Shown piece after piece: positions 32,211 through 43,458 of a stretch of DNA of 64,000 bases; the stretch's first letter is position 1, and each line of letters starts with the position of its first letter. The translations under genes were made by a program, and so were the position numbers. Below the pieces are notes generated by a model. The model was not told the DNA's origin, did not search any database, and was given only the letters and a program-made list of their open reading frames with translations. Source of the stretch: Acer yangbiense (Eukaryota; Streptophyta; Magnoliopsida; Sapindales; Sapindaceae); contig CM017765.1 of assembly GCA_008009225.1 (NCBI GenBank), positions 8,060,001-8,124,000 of the forward strand, written 5' to 3'.

Positions 32211-35200
32211 TCACTCCACAAGACATATCCCAATAGATCTACTTAGTGTTTTAAATCGAGTAGCATCTAAGGGTTTAGTAAATAGGTCCGCAAGTTGATC
32301 ATTAGTACCTACATGTTCAAGTACTATGCATTTATTTTCAACAAGCTCTCTAATAAAGTGATTGCGGATGTCAATATACTTAGTTCTAGAATGTTGCACC
32401 GGATTCTTGGAAATATTAATGGCACTCATGTTATCACAAAAGAGAGTGAGAGTACCTTGGTTGAATCCGTAGTCTACTAGCATTTGCTTCATCCATAGGA
32501 GTTGTGTGCATCCACTCCCCGCGGATATGTACTCGGCCTCGGCCGTGGACAAGGAAATTGAGTTTTGCTTCTTGCAAAACCAAGACACCAAGTTGTTGCC
32601 TAGGAAGAAGCAACCGCCCGATGTGCTTTTCCTATCATCACAATTTCCTGTCCAATCCGCATCACTAAAGCCTACAAGACTAGCATTAGTGTCAAAAGAG
32701 TACCAAATCCCATAGTTGGATATCCCATTCACATAGCGAATCATTCTCTTTACGGAAGAGAGATGGGACTCCTTGGGATCCGCTTGGTACCTAGCACACA
32801 CACCCACCCACACTAAAAGATATATCGTGCCTACTTATGGTCAAATAAAGCAAGCTACCTATCATGCCCCGATATAGAGTTTGTTCCACACTTTTACCAT
32901 TAGCATCCTTGCTTAGCTTCAAAGTGGTACTCATGGGTGTATCACAATGTTTGGCATTCTCTAAACCAAACTTCTTCACTAGGTTTTTGGCATATTTGGC
33001 TTGGGTTATGAAAATCCCATCATCTAATTGCCTAATTTGCAAACCTAGGAAGTAACTAAGCTCACCAACAAGACTCATCTCAAATTCATGAGACATGACA
33101 TCAACAAATTGTTGGACCTTGGTGTTGTTGGTGGAGCCAAAAACTATATCATCAACATATATTTGAGCTATGAAAAGCTCATCATTATCTCTCTTGATGA
33201 ATAGTGTCTTGTCAACACTACCCCTTGTGTAGTTATTGTCAACAAGAAATTGAGTGAGGCGCTCATACCAAGCCCTCGGTGCTTGTTTCAACCCATGTAG
33301 AGCCTTCTTGAGGCGATAGACATGGTTGGGGTGGTGTGCATCCACAAACCCCTTGGGTTGTTCAACAAACACTTCCTCTTGCAAGAAGCCATTGAGGAAG
33401 GCACTCTTGACATCCATTTGGTGCAATTTGAACTTGTGCACACAAGAAATGGACAAGAGAAGCCTAGTAGACTCTAAACGGGCAACGGGAGCAAATGTCT
33501 CCTCAAAGTCGATACCCTTAATTTGAGAGTACCCTTGTGCTACAAGTCTAGCCTTGTTCCGCACTATGTTGCCATCCTCATCGGATTTGTTCCTATAAAT
33601 CCACTTAGTGCCTATCACATTAGTGCTTTTAGGCCTAGGAACTAGAGTCCAAACCTCATTCCTTTCGAATTGGTTTAGCTCTTCTTGCATGGCAAGAACC
33701 CAAAATTCATCATTCAAGGCTTCATCAACCTTTTTGGGTTCAATTTGAGAGGTGTAGCATGTGTAGCTAATTAGATTAGCTATTTGACGCCTAGTCCTAA
33801 CACCCTCATTCACATCTCCAATAACATCCTCTTTGTTATGGAGTCTTCTAACCCATGGAGCGGGTTCATTAGAGTCCAAGAGAGGGACTCTAGTAATAGG
33901 TTGTGTGACTTCATTATTGTCATTGGACGTCCCAACATTGGGAGTCACCACAACCCTCTCCAAAGGAGAGTCATCCTCTAAAACTTCCTCCTCCTCATGG
34001 TCATTCGACTTGAGCCTAGTATCATCAATGACAACATTGGATGATTCCATGACGGTTCGAGTCTTCAAGTTGAAAACTCTATAGGCTCTACTATTCAAGG
34101 CATAGCCAATAAAGATACCCTCATCACTCTTAGCATCAAATTTGCCAAGTTGATCACGGTCATTTAAAATGTAGCATTTGCTTCCAAATGTGTGGAAGTA
34201 GCTAACATTTGGCTTCCTACCTTTCCATAACTCATAGGAGGTGTTTCTAGATCCGGGCCTTAGGAAAACACGATTCCCTATATAACAAGCCGTATTGACG
34301 GCTTCGGCCCATAGGTTCCTAGGGACATTGTTGCTAAGCAACATCACTCGGGCCATCTCTTGAAGGACCTTATTCTTCCTCTCAACAACTCCATTTTGTT
34401 AAGGTGTCCTAGGAGCCGAGAACTCATGGGAGATGCCTAAGCTATTGCAATAGCTTTCAAAATAGGCATTCTCAAATTCCCTCCCATGGTCACTTCTAAT
34501 CCGTTTAATGCTTTTAATGTTAGAATTCATTTCAATTCATTTTGTATTTTAGTACAAAGCATTTTAAACTTATCAAAAGTTTCGGATTTTTCTCTAAGAA
34601 AATATGTCCATGTAAATCTAGAGAAATCATCAACACAAACAAAAATGTATCTCTTTCCACCTAAACTCTCAGTTTGCATAGGACCCATGAGATCCATGTG
34701 GAAAAGCTCTAGAGGCTCCTTGGTGGAGAGATACTTGCCCTTTTTGTGCATGCTTTTAGTTTGTTTTCCTTGTTGTCAAGGTCCACAAATACCATTGGCT
34801 TTCTTCCCAAGCTTAGGGAGTCCATGCACACAATCGAACTTTCCAAGGGTTCTTAAATCCCTAAAGTTCATGTGGCCAAGTCTTTCATGCCACAACTCTA
34901 TTTGCTCATCCATGGACACATTGTTTGAGACTATTCTAGCTTCAAGACAATAGCAATTGTCGCTAGATCTCATACCTTTCAATAAGGTTTGTCCATCGGG
35001 CTTTAGGATTGAGCAATCATCTTTTCTAAACAAGACGGAATATCCTTCATCACTTAGATGTGAAATGCTTATTAAATTGGCTTTCAAGCCATCAACAAAT
35101 AAAGCATCGGATAAGGAGGGTAATCCGGGAACGGAAATGGTTCCTTTCCCTACAAATTTCTTTTTAGATCCATCACCAAAAATGACATATCCTCCTTCCT

Positions 35201-35501
35201 CCATAACAAGAGTCTCGAAGAAACTCTTGTTTCCCGTCATGTGCCTAGAGCACCCACTTTCTAAATACCAAAAATTAGAAGAATTTGCCTTCAAGGCTAT
35301 TTGAGCAACATGGCAAACATTTTCATTCTTTCTAATCCACCTAGAAACAATCTTAGCTTTCTTAGTGGTCTTTGGTACATGGGCTCTAGATGTTCTAGGA
35401 TCATGCATAACAATATTATCATTCCTAGGAACATGCATCATGGCTCTTTTCTTTTTCTTCTCAATCATGCTTCTAGTTTTGCACATTTTAATATATCTAA
35501 A
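32211..35501 (-). pseudogene. pol: Pol of M1 (PR-IN-RT-RH), disrupted
   Basis: Minus-strand order: protease near 35275-35250 with LESGCSRHMTG, where the catalytic Asp is Glu; GAG_pre-integrase LWHERLGHMNF near 34890; integrase core with FVCVDDFSRFTWTYF near 34650; integrase C-terminal part ELWKGRKPNVSYFHTFG near 34230; reverse transcriptase (GTKWIYRNKSDEDGN near 33600, IYVDDIVFGSTNN near 33160); RNase H (LSTAEAEYISAGSG near 32530), ending at 32211. Breaks: a stop near 34776, stops between about 34527 and 34356, and a frameshift near 32800 between RT and RNase H. The D-to-E change alone would be expected to impair processing. Confidence 0.9.
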
Positions 35502-37382
35502 GCAATGTGGTCTAATATGACCTTCAAATCCACAAAAATGACATATAGGAGTAAAATAAGGAATCATACCTTGTCCTTGTCTTTGTGGATGAATGGGTTC
35601 AATCCATCTTCGTTGTTGAACCGGTCTAGATTGCTTCCTAGCTTGAGGTTGCATGATTGGTATCTTTCCTTTGTGAGCCAATTGTGGAGGAATGTTGGCT
35701 TGAGAGACCCTAGGGGGTTGAGCTTGAGGTTGCCTTCTTTGCCCCATCTTCACTTGTGCATTTTAACATTGTCCTATTTCTAACTTCTTCCTAGGAATTT
35801 GCACATATGAAGTTTCTTCGTTCCTCAAACTCTTGACAAACACGGTCTTGTTAGAGGTTGAGATCTTCTTGTCATCTTCATACCCAAGACCCCTCTTGTC
35901 ACATGGACTCTTTCCAACACCAAGCATATGGTCAAGCTTCTTGGTGCTAGAATCCATCCTAGTCATAGACTCTCTTACTTTTTCAAGCTCCCTCTTTAGA
36001 CTTTCTTCATTCCTCCTAGATAAGACTAACTCCTCTCTTAGCTTATCTTCCATCTTCTTGAATTTTTCCACTTGTTCACTTAAGTGGTCATTTTGAGATG
36101 AAAGCTCAAGATTTTCTTCTCTCAACATCTTGATCTTTCTTGTGCTCTTGAATGCTAAATCATTAAACTCGGCATGGTATTTAGCAAGCACATTTTTCTC
36201 CACAAAACCATTTATCGAGTTAGAAGAGGAATCACTTTCTTCTCCACTTGAGTCATTTTCCTCTTGACTCATTTCCTCTCTCTCACTAGCACTTTTGCTT
36301 TTATGGGAGGAGGCAAAAGCTAGGAGGTTAGCCATGAGCTCTTCATCACTTGAAGACTCATCTCCCTCAATGGAATCATCACTACTACTACTCCATGTGG
36401 CGGCCATCACTTTACCTTTCTTCTTGTCATTGTGATTAGCACATTCGGGGGCAAAGTGACCTATGCCACCACACTTGAAGCATCAGACCCCTTTCCTTTC
36501 GGTCTTCTCTTTCCTAGGCTTAAACTTGTTGTAGGAACCCTTTTTTTTTGCAGTTTTTACCTTTGGAACCAAAGTCCTTTTTCCCGAACTTCATGACCCT
36601 CTTGAATCTCTTCACAAATAATGCAAGGTCTTCATCCGAGTCATTCTTCTTTGCCTCCTTTTCATCCTTGGAGGTTTTCAAAGCAATTCCTTTTTGCTTT
36701 TTAGGAGGTGTGGAGATAGGACCCTTCCTAGACTCATAAGCTAGAAGTCTCCCAATCACCTCACTCGGCTTCATTCCTTATATCCACTATTTTCTTCTAA
36801 AGCCGTTACTTTTGATTCAAACCTATCCGGAAGAGATCTCATAATCTTTTGCTTGATTTTCCTATCTGAATATGGATCACCAAGTTGATGACTTTGGTTG
36901 ACTATGTCCATCAACTTGATCTCGAAGTCGTTGAAGCACTCATTCTCCTCCATTTTAAGCATCTCGAATTGAGTTTGGAGGACTTGAAGCTTAGAGTCCT
37001 TCACCACTTCGGTTCCCTCATGTGCAATCTCTAGGATGTCCCAAGCCTCCTTAGCTATCCTAGTATTTTGAATCAATTTGTATTGATTTTCGTCCATAGC
37101 ACATAAGATGGCATGCATCGCCTTCCTATTCCACTTTGAAGCCTCAAACTCTTGCGCGTTCCATTGCGCCTTAGGCTTCAATAATTCTTCTCCTCCACCC
37201 GCGGGAGTCATCTTGGGTAGATCATATCCGTCTTCAACCGCCATCCATGCACGGTCGTGAATTTCACATATGTAGGATTCCATCTTCCCTTTCCATTGGG
37301 AATAGTTCAACCCGGTAAGAAGTGGAGGCCTTGTGCTAGAAGCACCCTCCTTGCCACCACCATTTCCACCGTTTTCACTCAT
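35502..37382 (-). pseudogene. gag: Gag of M1, Sirevirus type with two zinc knuckles
   Basis: Start chosen at Met 37382 (MSENGGNGGG...), which follows the PBS by about 110 bp. N-terminal segment PLLTGLNYSQWKGKMESYICE is the DUF4219/UBN2-like gag region. The first knuckle CFKCGGIGHFAPEC is at about 36482-36440, followed by a Ser/Glu-rich stretch and a long charged coiled coil (about 36200-35950). The second knuckle CHFCGFEGHIRPHC is at 35543-35502. A one-base loss near 36772 (relative to E1) shifts the frame; further breaks lie near 36520 (homopolymer) and 35763 (TAA). Confidence 0.88.
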
Positions 37383-37489
37383 AGTGTTTATGAATGAATG
37401 AAATGAATGCAAATGTATGGATGATCAAAAAACACACAAAATGCAAAACACACCAAAATAAGCAAGGATCACCTATGTATATCTAGGAA

Positions 37490-37504
37490 CCCGCTCTGAT
37501 ACCA
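37490..37504 (-). promoter_or_regulatory. tRNA-Met primer binding site of M1
   Basis: TGGTATCAGAGCGGG on the minus strand, 2 bp inside the 5' LTR. Identical to E1. Confidence 0.88.
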
Positions 37505-37506
37505 AT

Positions 37507-39237
37507 TGAAACAAATTATAGCACGGTGTGTATAAAACTATCTAGAGGGGGGGGGGGGGGGGGGGGGGGGGTGAATAGATTTTAAGCTTATTACCCAATT
37601 TTTCGTGTTTAGTCAAAATTACAAAATTACCCCTAAATAGATAAAGTAATAAATCAAGTATAAAATGCGGAAATAAAATAACACTTGATTTTTACGTGGA
37701 AACCCTCACGGGAAAAACTACGGGCTAGTAAGTAAGCCACACTCGAACCTCGAATCCACTAAATGTGTAAAACGATTACAACCTAATCTCGGAAGTAATC
37801 ACACACCTACCTAATCCCGGTATGAGTGAACCTAGTCCGATTGCTTGCGAATTAAGCAACCTAATCCCGGTCACAACACAAGACTTAATTCTCTAAAAAG
37901 AGATTAACACCCTAAGTGAATATATGAATATTCAAATGCAACATAGAGCAAGGGAAACCCTATATGCTTATCTAAGATGATGAATTTGCAATTAAAAACA
38001 ATCCTAGATATTAAAGCTAAATGACATGTCAATTAGCTTAGATAATCATAGATTATAGAAACCTAGATATCTATCATAAAAATAACACTCAATCAAATCA
38101 ACACAACAATCTCTATCTTGAATATTAGAATTTAATCTAAGAACAATCAAGTAATAAAAGAGATGCCATAATAAATTAAACACTAATTATGTATGATAAT
38201 AGTGAAAAACTTACCAAAGCAAGTGTGATGATAAAAGACCCATGCAAGCAAGCATCCTAGATATGCTAGAGAATGCTACATGAACTTTGATGCAAATGGA
38301 TTTTGGTTTGAGTGTTTAATGAGCAAACTTGGTTGCTTTCTCTCTTAAAAATCTCTCTTTTTAAAGTAGGGTTCTTGATGATTAAAGAGTTACATTCAGA
38401 ACAAGAGAAAGTGATGTATTTATAGGCATGAAAAATAGAGCATGTGAAAAGACAAGTTTGCCCCTGAAACGCACCGATCAGCGGTTTCGATCGGCGGCCA
38501 GGCCACCGATCATAACCGCCGAATTGGACCCGAGAAGAACAGGGGACCAACGGCGGTTTCATTCGGCGGTTTTGTGACCGCCAATCTGACCGCCGAATCA
38601 AACCTGAGATAAAAAAATCAATCAGGTATGAACGGCGGTTTCATTCGGCCGTTTCGTGGCCGCCGATTCAACCGTCGAATTAGACCGAGAGATAAATCAA
38701 TCAGGTCTTGAACGGTAGTTTTAAACGGCGGTTTCGAACGGTGGTCGTGACCGCCGATCGTAACCGCGGAATTGCTCCAGACACTTCTGGAAGCAAACGG
38801 CGGTTTCATTCGGCGGCCAGGCTGCCGATCACCAACAAAGGTGAAAACCAAGGAGAAGCCAAGGGCATTCTCCGTAGGCGGTTCTCAAGCTAAACCAAGC
38901 ACATTCTAGTGCATGCGCGGACGTTTCCGAAAACTATCGGGAAACGAATTACAAGACAACAAGACATAATTACACATAACAAAATATAACAAATAAGTGC
39001 AAGTGTGAAATGTGACAAGTGAAGAGAATGCACACATATGCAATGTATGTTAAGTATGTGTGTGCAACTAATCTCTTTAAAGGAAAGTAAGCACATAGAA
39101 ATTTACCTTCGGTGCTTAACAAGACGAGGTCTTCAAAGGGCTTGAGCAATAACAACAACACTTAAGCTACCTTTACAAAGAACCCCAACATGTGGTTTGT
39201 CCACGAAATGAGCCAATCAACAAATGGGAACCTTACA
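37507..39237 (-). repeat. 5' LTR of M1
   Basis: 1,731 bp. It has a 25-G run at 37547-37571 near the LTR 3' end, a TATA-like motif at 38416-38425 (minus) and palindromes at about 38470-38830. It is highly similar to the 3' LTR, where the same G run is only about 8-9 long. Confidence 0.92.
37547..37571 (+). repeat. Poly-G tract in M1 5' LTR
   Basis: Twenty-five uninterrupted Gs, about 40 bp from the LTR end and 45-60 bp from the PBS. Confidence 0.9.
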
Positions 39238-39242
39238 CCCAC

Positions 39243-40490
39243 GACCACTTCTATATGCACCTAAATTGCAGCCCAAGTCAGCAGCCCATACCCTCATATA
39301 TGAAACGGTGCGTTTTACTTAGAAGATCACATCAGGCTGGGGCTCAGCCTGGCCTAAAAGCAAGCCCACACCAATGTTGACTCAGCCTATGCACACCCTT
39401 GTTCTCATCTAAGCGCACCCCAGAGAAGACTTAGCCTTCACACCTGAATGCACCCTGGCCTGTTGCTAAGTGCACCCATATATCATCACCTACCTTTAAC
39501 CTTTTTCCTTAACAAGCTCACCAGCCATGGCCGCCTACAACCCTAACCGTTCCAATCACCGTTCCGGCCATCCCCTGCCCTTCTCCGACCAAGACTGGTC
39601 TCAAAATGACACTGAGAAGGATGGCAACCCGGTCGTTCCACTTCTCGGCCCCTCCAATCATCGGAATCCAAGCCTCCATTTCCTGTCACGTCACTCTATT
39701 ATCGCCCCCAATCCCAAACGGCGACCACTCCGCGAAATCGATTGTCGCCGTTTGCATAGTAATGTCGCCACATCGATAGGGAATGGAAAATGGTGCCTGA
39801 TTGCTTCGCTCTTGAGTCGCCATGAAAATCTCACATCGACACTTGTTCAAGCAAGAAATTCCTTCTTCCACCATTCCTAATCCACCCATTTCTTCATTCC
39901 AATCTCATCAACAAACAACTAGATTACCTCACCTAAATCCTTCCTCTCTTCCCATCTTCTCCATCCATTTCCTTTGTCACTCTCCATATGACTTCACCTA
40001 TCTAGACACATCCTCTTCTCCCACTCTTTGCACTAGGAGAATCAAAGGGAAGCAAGGATTAAGCATTAAAGAAGGAGGCCTACGGGTGATTTCCTTATTT
40101 ATTACTTTCTTTTTATTTGATTATAACTATGTGTAATTAAATCCTTAATATCTTTCATTAATTATTAAGACCATTCTCTTATCTAGTATTGTTGATGTTG
40201 GATTTTCTATCTATTCAATTTCTCTTTATATTATTGTTATTTACTTTTCTAGTTTATTATATCTTAACCAATCAAAAACCCAAAAATATGATTTATGTTT
40301 TATGCACCTAGATTAAACTAACTAAGATTACATCACAAATTGATTAATCTAACCTAATCCCTGTGGAACGAATCCTTACTTACCATTTTACTAATCTTTA
40401 CATCATAAAAGGATTTTCTAGTGGTAAAATTGGTTTTCTAAATGAACACATAAAAACATCATTTTGTTGAGTACCAAAACGACCTCATCA
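39243..40490. other. Right part of the interrupted gypsy-like solo LTR
   Basis: Noncoding as far as I can judge. A 117-codon ORF (39527-39880) has no recognised family and lies within the LTR. Near the end are TTAATCTAACCTAATCCC and CCCTGTGGAACGA. It ends TCATCA at 40490, followed by TSD GGCAC. Confidence 0.55.
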
Positions 40491-40495
40491 GGCAC

Positions 40496-41496
40496 ATAAC
40501 CCTATGAAGTTCATCGTACTCGAGGCCAACACAAAATTCAATCAATCTTGGAAAGATGAGTGGATCATGGTACGAGGAGATTGGGGCCACTCAGTGCATA
40601 TCGGCGGGACTGAGTACCCGGTTCCTACACAATTCACCAAAAGAGACAAGTGGGATAAAGGAAACATCTCTACCGAGTCCTTGGGTATCCTGAAGAGGAT
40701 TGTGGATCGGTCCTACATGAACATGAGGTACCCCACTGCCAATCCTTATGAAGGTTCCTGGTTAGACCAGTACCTCAAGATTTCCATTGCTCATCCAGGT
40801 ATACAACTTCCTTCACCTTGTTCTTTCTTGATTTATTAATCTTCCTACCTGGTATTAACTTCTTTTCTGGCAGTCTCTGCAACGCCCCTTCTGTCTTTCT
40901 CTCTTACTTCTCCAAGAGCAGAGCTCCCAAGGATTTCTCCAGTTAGATCACCGGTTCCTTCCTCTGCTACTGGTATTGGTGCCCTATCTGGGTCCAGTCA
41001 ACTTGTAACAACTCCACCTCTAGCCCTAGCGAGGTCACTCCTGCGTCCTCCTACTCCACTCCCTACTCTAGCTTCAACACGCTCTACTATGGGTGAGTTG
41101 GCTACAAGGGCTGCTAGGGCTCAGGGTTCTCCTGTGCAAGTCCACAAGCAAATTCCAGCTGCTTCCACCGTTATGCCCTTACAAGCAATCTCTCCTTCTC
41201 CTTCTCCTTCTCCTCCTCCTCCTCCTCCTTCTCCTCCTCCTCCTCCTCCTCCTCCCTCTCCTCCTCCTCCTTCAGCTATACCCGCTAGGCGCCAACTCAA
41301 GGTGGAGAAGGAGAAAGGCGCTGCTACTATGGCCACTCCTTCTACTGATCTTCCATCGGGCTCGCATTCACAAGATAGAACCCAGGAGAGGGTGGTAGCC
41401 TGATTTGCAAAGGTATGCCCTAGTGGTAACATGCGGGCTGAGACTTCTGTTCCTTGGGATATCATGGTCTCGAGGGGAGCCGCTCTTTTTGCTAAG
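40496..41496 (+). pseudogene. Putative gypsy-type transposon protein, second part, with one intron
   Basis: With the inserted LTR and one GGCAC removed, the frame from 28896 continues here without a shift (…RA-HNPMKFIV…). The first exon block (to 40798) contains NQSWKDEWIMVRGDWG. A 75-bp intron with GT...CAG borders follows (40799-40873). The next exon (40874-41496) is Ser/Pro-rich, with a polyproline run of PSPPPPPP type encoded by CTC/CCT repeats (41196-41275), and has one TGA at 41401-41403 with open frame beyond. A further GT (GTATGG) at 41497 may begin another intron, after which element C begins. Confidence 0.72.
40799..40873 (+). other. Probable spliceosomal intron of the gypsy-type gene
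   Basis: 75 bp, GTATAC at the start and TTTTCTGGCAG at the end, T-rich. Removing it keeps the flanking frames joined (HP-V-SATPLL). Confidence 0.6.
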
Positions 41497-41533
41497 GTAT
41501 GGTACTTAGTCTTGTTCTTTATCTGGTATAATC

Positions 41534-41534
<1 letters not shown>

Positions 41535-41569
<35 letters not shown>
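41535..41569. repeat. (TG)n microsatellite
   Basis: About 17 TG repeats. The family C LTR has a CA tract at the same place (near 43627), so this is an expanded LTR-internal microsatellite at the edge of the inverted LTR fragment. Confidence 0.85.
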
Positions 41570-41571
<2 letters not shown>

Positions 41572-41856
41572 CTAATATCCTCAAGAGGCGAGTCAAGTGA
41601 TTTACCTTTCGCTCTTGCTCTTGAAGTCACCGGGATGCTTGGAAGCTTGTCAACGAGAACCTAAGCTACCCATTACATAGACATCCCAAAATGTGATTTG
41701 TCAACGAAAAAAGCCAATCAAAATATGAGGAGACATCAAATGCATGATAGCTTGTCAACGAGAACCTAAGCTACCCATTACATAGACATCCTAAAATGTG
41801 GTTTGTCAACGAAAAAAACCAATCAAAATATGAGGAGACATCAAAAGCATGATAAG
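41570..41856 (-). repeat. Inverted LTR fragment with 105-bp tandem duplication
   Basis: Matches the start of the C 3' LTR (43465-43660) in reverse complement. The stretch at about 41646-41750 is repeated almost exactly at 41751-41855 (starts GCTTGTCAACGAGAACC, ends GCATGATA). The gag fragment follows immediately in the plus orientation. Confidence 0.75.
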
Positions 41857-42216
41857 TCTCCAACAACCTCACAAGGATATGGTATGACTTCTCACTTTAT
41901 ACCAACTTGTCATTATTGTAGTGTTGATGGGCATATTAGGCCTAATTGCTTTAGGTACATTAAGCATTGTAAAGTTGATAGCATGATGGAAAGAAAAAGG
42001 CTTAGAAGAGCCAATTTGCATGTGCCTAGGAAACCTAGAGTCAATAATCCTAGGAACTCAAATAACATGCAAACTATGACCACTAGGAATGAAAAAATGT
42101 CACCTAGGTGGATGAGAAAAGATGAACACACTTGCTATGATGCTAACATGTCTCCCATAGGTTTAACTAGGTCCAATGGACGTGGTAGGTCTATAGGACC
42201 TCATGCCCTTCATTGA
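41857..42216 (+). pseudogene. gag: C-terminal gag fragment of element C
   Basis: Open from the LTR junction (the upstream ATG at 41803 lies in LTR sequence and is not the original start). It has zinc knuckle CHYCSVDGHIRPNC near 41910-41950, a basic stretch and the terminal SIGPHALH followed by TGA. This matches the E1 gag end (SIGPHDLQ) rather than the M1 gag, which runs on into protease. The N-terminal gag and coiled coil are gone. Confidence 0.75.
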
Positions 42217-43446
42217 TGCGATATGGAAATTAACCAGATAAAGGGAACTCAAGCAAAGAGAGCAAAATTGCATACTTGTCAAATGCAAAAATTTGATAAA
42301 CATTATGCTTCTTTATTAATTGCTTGAGTATCTTGGTTGCACATATGCTTATATGTTTTTTCTATTCAATAAGTGTGAACCATTGCTTCGTATGTAATCC
42401 ATGTCATATTTATGTTCAAACATGCATTTTTGGACTAGGAGATCTACTTTGGAAGTACTCTTTGAACAACCTATAATTGATCTCAATGACATGATGATTT
42501 TTCAAATGACATGCTTAAAATGAAAAGCATGAATTCTAATGACATGCTTAAAAAATGAAAAGTATGAATTGTTGATTGCAAATTCTTAAATGCAAAACTA
42601 TGTGTGAAAAGCTAATGAGACTCAAATAAATAAAGGATCTTGTATCCGTTCTAAGGATTTTAAAATCAAAAGTCTCTCTTTCTTTATTAGTTAAACATGG
42701 CTACTATCATACGGGTATCTTACCCGGAAAAATCGAATAGGGTGCAAAAGTCGCTCATGCCTTGTTTTGCTTATAAAGTTGGATATAATTGCTCTTTAAA
42801 TATGAATGAATGACTATCCTATATCCTTGCTTTGACTCATGACAAATGGTGAAATTGGTTTGAATTCTTTAGAAAACCTTTGTCATTTGCTTTGTCAAAT
42901 ACCATAGATTTTTGGACTTGAATGCAACATGTCTTGCATGCAAAGCATTATTATCACACATTTTTATAAAATAAATCTCTTTGTTTCTCTCCAATTAATT
43001 GAGTTGCATAAAGTGGCTTATATGATTATGCAAATGTCTTGTATGCCACTATCTCTCTTTGCTAAAGTGACCCGGTTGGGGAATACTCTTTTGCCTATCT
43101 CATGACAAAAAAGGGGAGTAGTATGTGTTAAGAGAGTTGTAGTAATTGATTGGCATGGGGGAGTAACCCGTTAAGGGGGAACATTGCATTGCACTTCATA
43201 GCATGTTGTTGCTTATTTTCTTTAATGCAAATGCTTGTTTTTATCTCACTTGATCACCTCACATACATTTATCTTGAAAAGTGTAGTTCTTGTTTTGTAG
43301 GGATGTTTATTCTACAAGAGATGGAATGCTTGAAGATCTAGTTTGATTAGGTTTCTCTTTGTAATAGAGAATAAACTCTTGTTGACCTTTAACTTTTAAT
43401 TTTTGTGAGGATCAAATGTGATTGGTGGTTTTGTCACAAAATAGCC
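42217..43446 (+). other. 3' noncoding region of element C
   Basis: No ORF. It aligns with M1 30954-32190 and E1 2042-3240 in matching order. It ends in purine tracts at 43107-43181 (AAAAAAGGGGAGTA, GGGGGAG, AAGGGGGA) and the PPT. Confidence 0.7.
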
Positions 43447-43447
43447 A

Positions 43448-43458
43448 AAGAGGGAGAT
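43448..43458 (+). promoter_or_regulatory. Polypurine tract of element C
   Basis: AGAGGGAGAT directly precedes the LTR start TGTAAGG. Confidence 0.75.

Larger units (their letters stand above)
29218..39237 (-). mobile_element. M1: full-length Sirevirus-like (SIRE/Maximus) copia element
   Basis: 10,020 bp in minus orientation, with LTRs of 1,722 and 1,731 bp, tRNA-Met PBS, gag with two zinc knuckles and a long coiled coil, pol (PR-IN-RT-RH), a 1.27 kb 3' noncoding region with purine-tract cluster, and PPT. A perfect TSD CCCAC lies at 29213-29217 and 39238-39242. The lineage is judged from IYVDDIVFGSTN, LSTAEAEYISAG and the large coiled-coil gag. No envelope-like ORF is seen between RNase H and the 3' LTR, unlike some Sireviruses. 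Several frameshifts and stops inactivate it. Confidence 0.93.
28897..40490. mobile_element. Solo LTR, gypsy-like, interrupted by M1
   Basis: Two pieces, 28897-29217 and 39243-40490, total about 1,569 bp once M1 and one TSD copy are removed. Ends are TGATCGGACC and CCTCATCA, partly inverted. A perfect TSD GGCAC lies at 28892-28896 and 40491-40495. No PBS, PPT or coding domain is present. The stretch near 40360 has CCCTGTGGAACGA, often seen near gypsy-type LTR ends; lineage is an inference. It sits inside the PF04195-like gene and received M1 later. Confidence 0.75.

Noticed and set aside
35301..35783. 160-codon plus-strand ORF opposite M1 gag-pol
   Set aside because: A shadow of the real minus-strand coding sequence, as are the plus ORFs at 33326-34953 and 35833-36096.
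39527..39880. 117-codon ORF in the gypsy-like solo LTR
   Set aside because: No recognised family, no second copy in the window, and it lies inside an LTR piece. Kept only as a remark.
41121..41630. 169-codon minus-strand ORF rich in Thr-His and Gly-Glu
   Set aside because: It is the antisense of a CTC/CCT polyproline coding repeat plus the (TG)n microsatellite; low complexity only.
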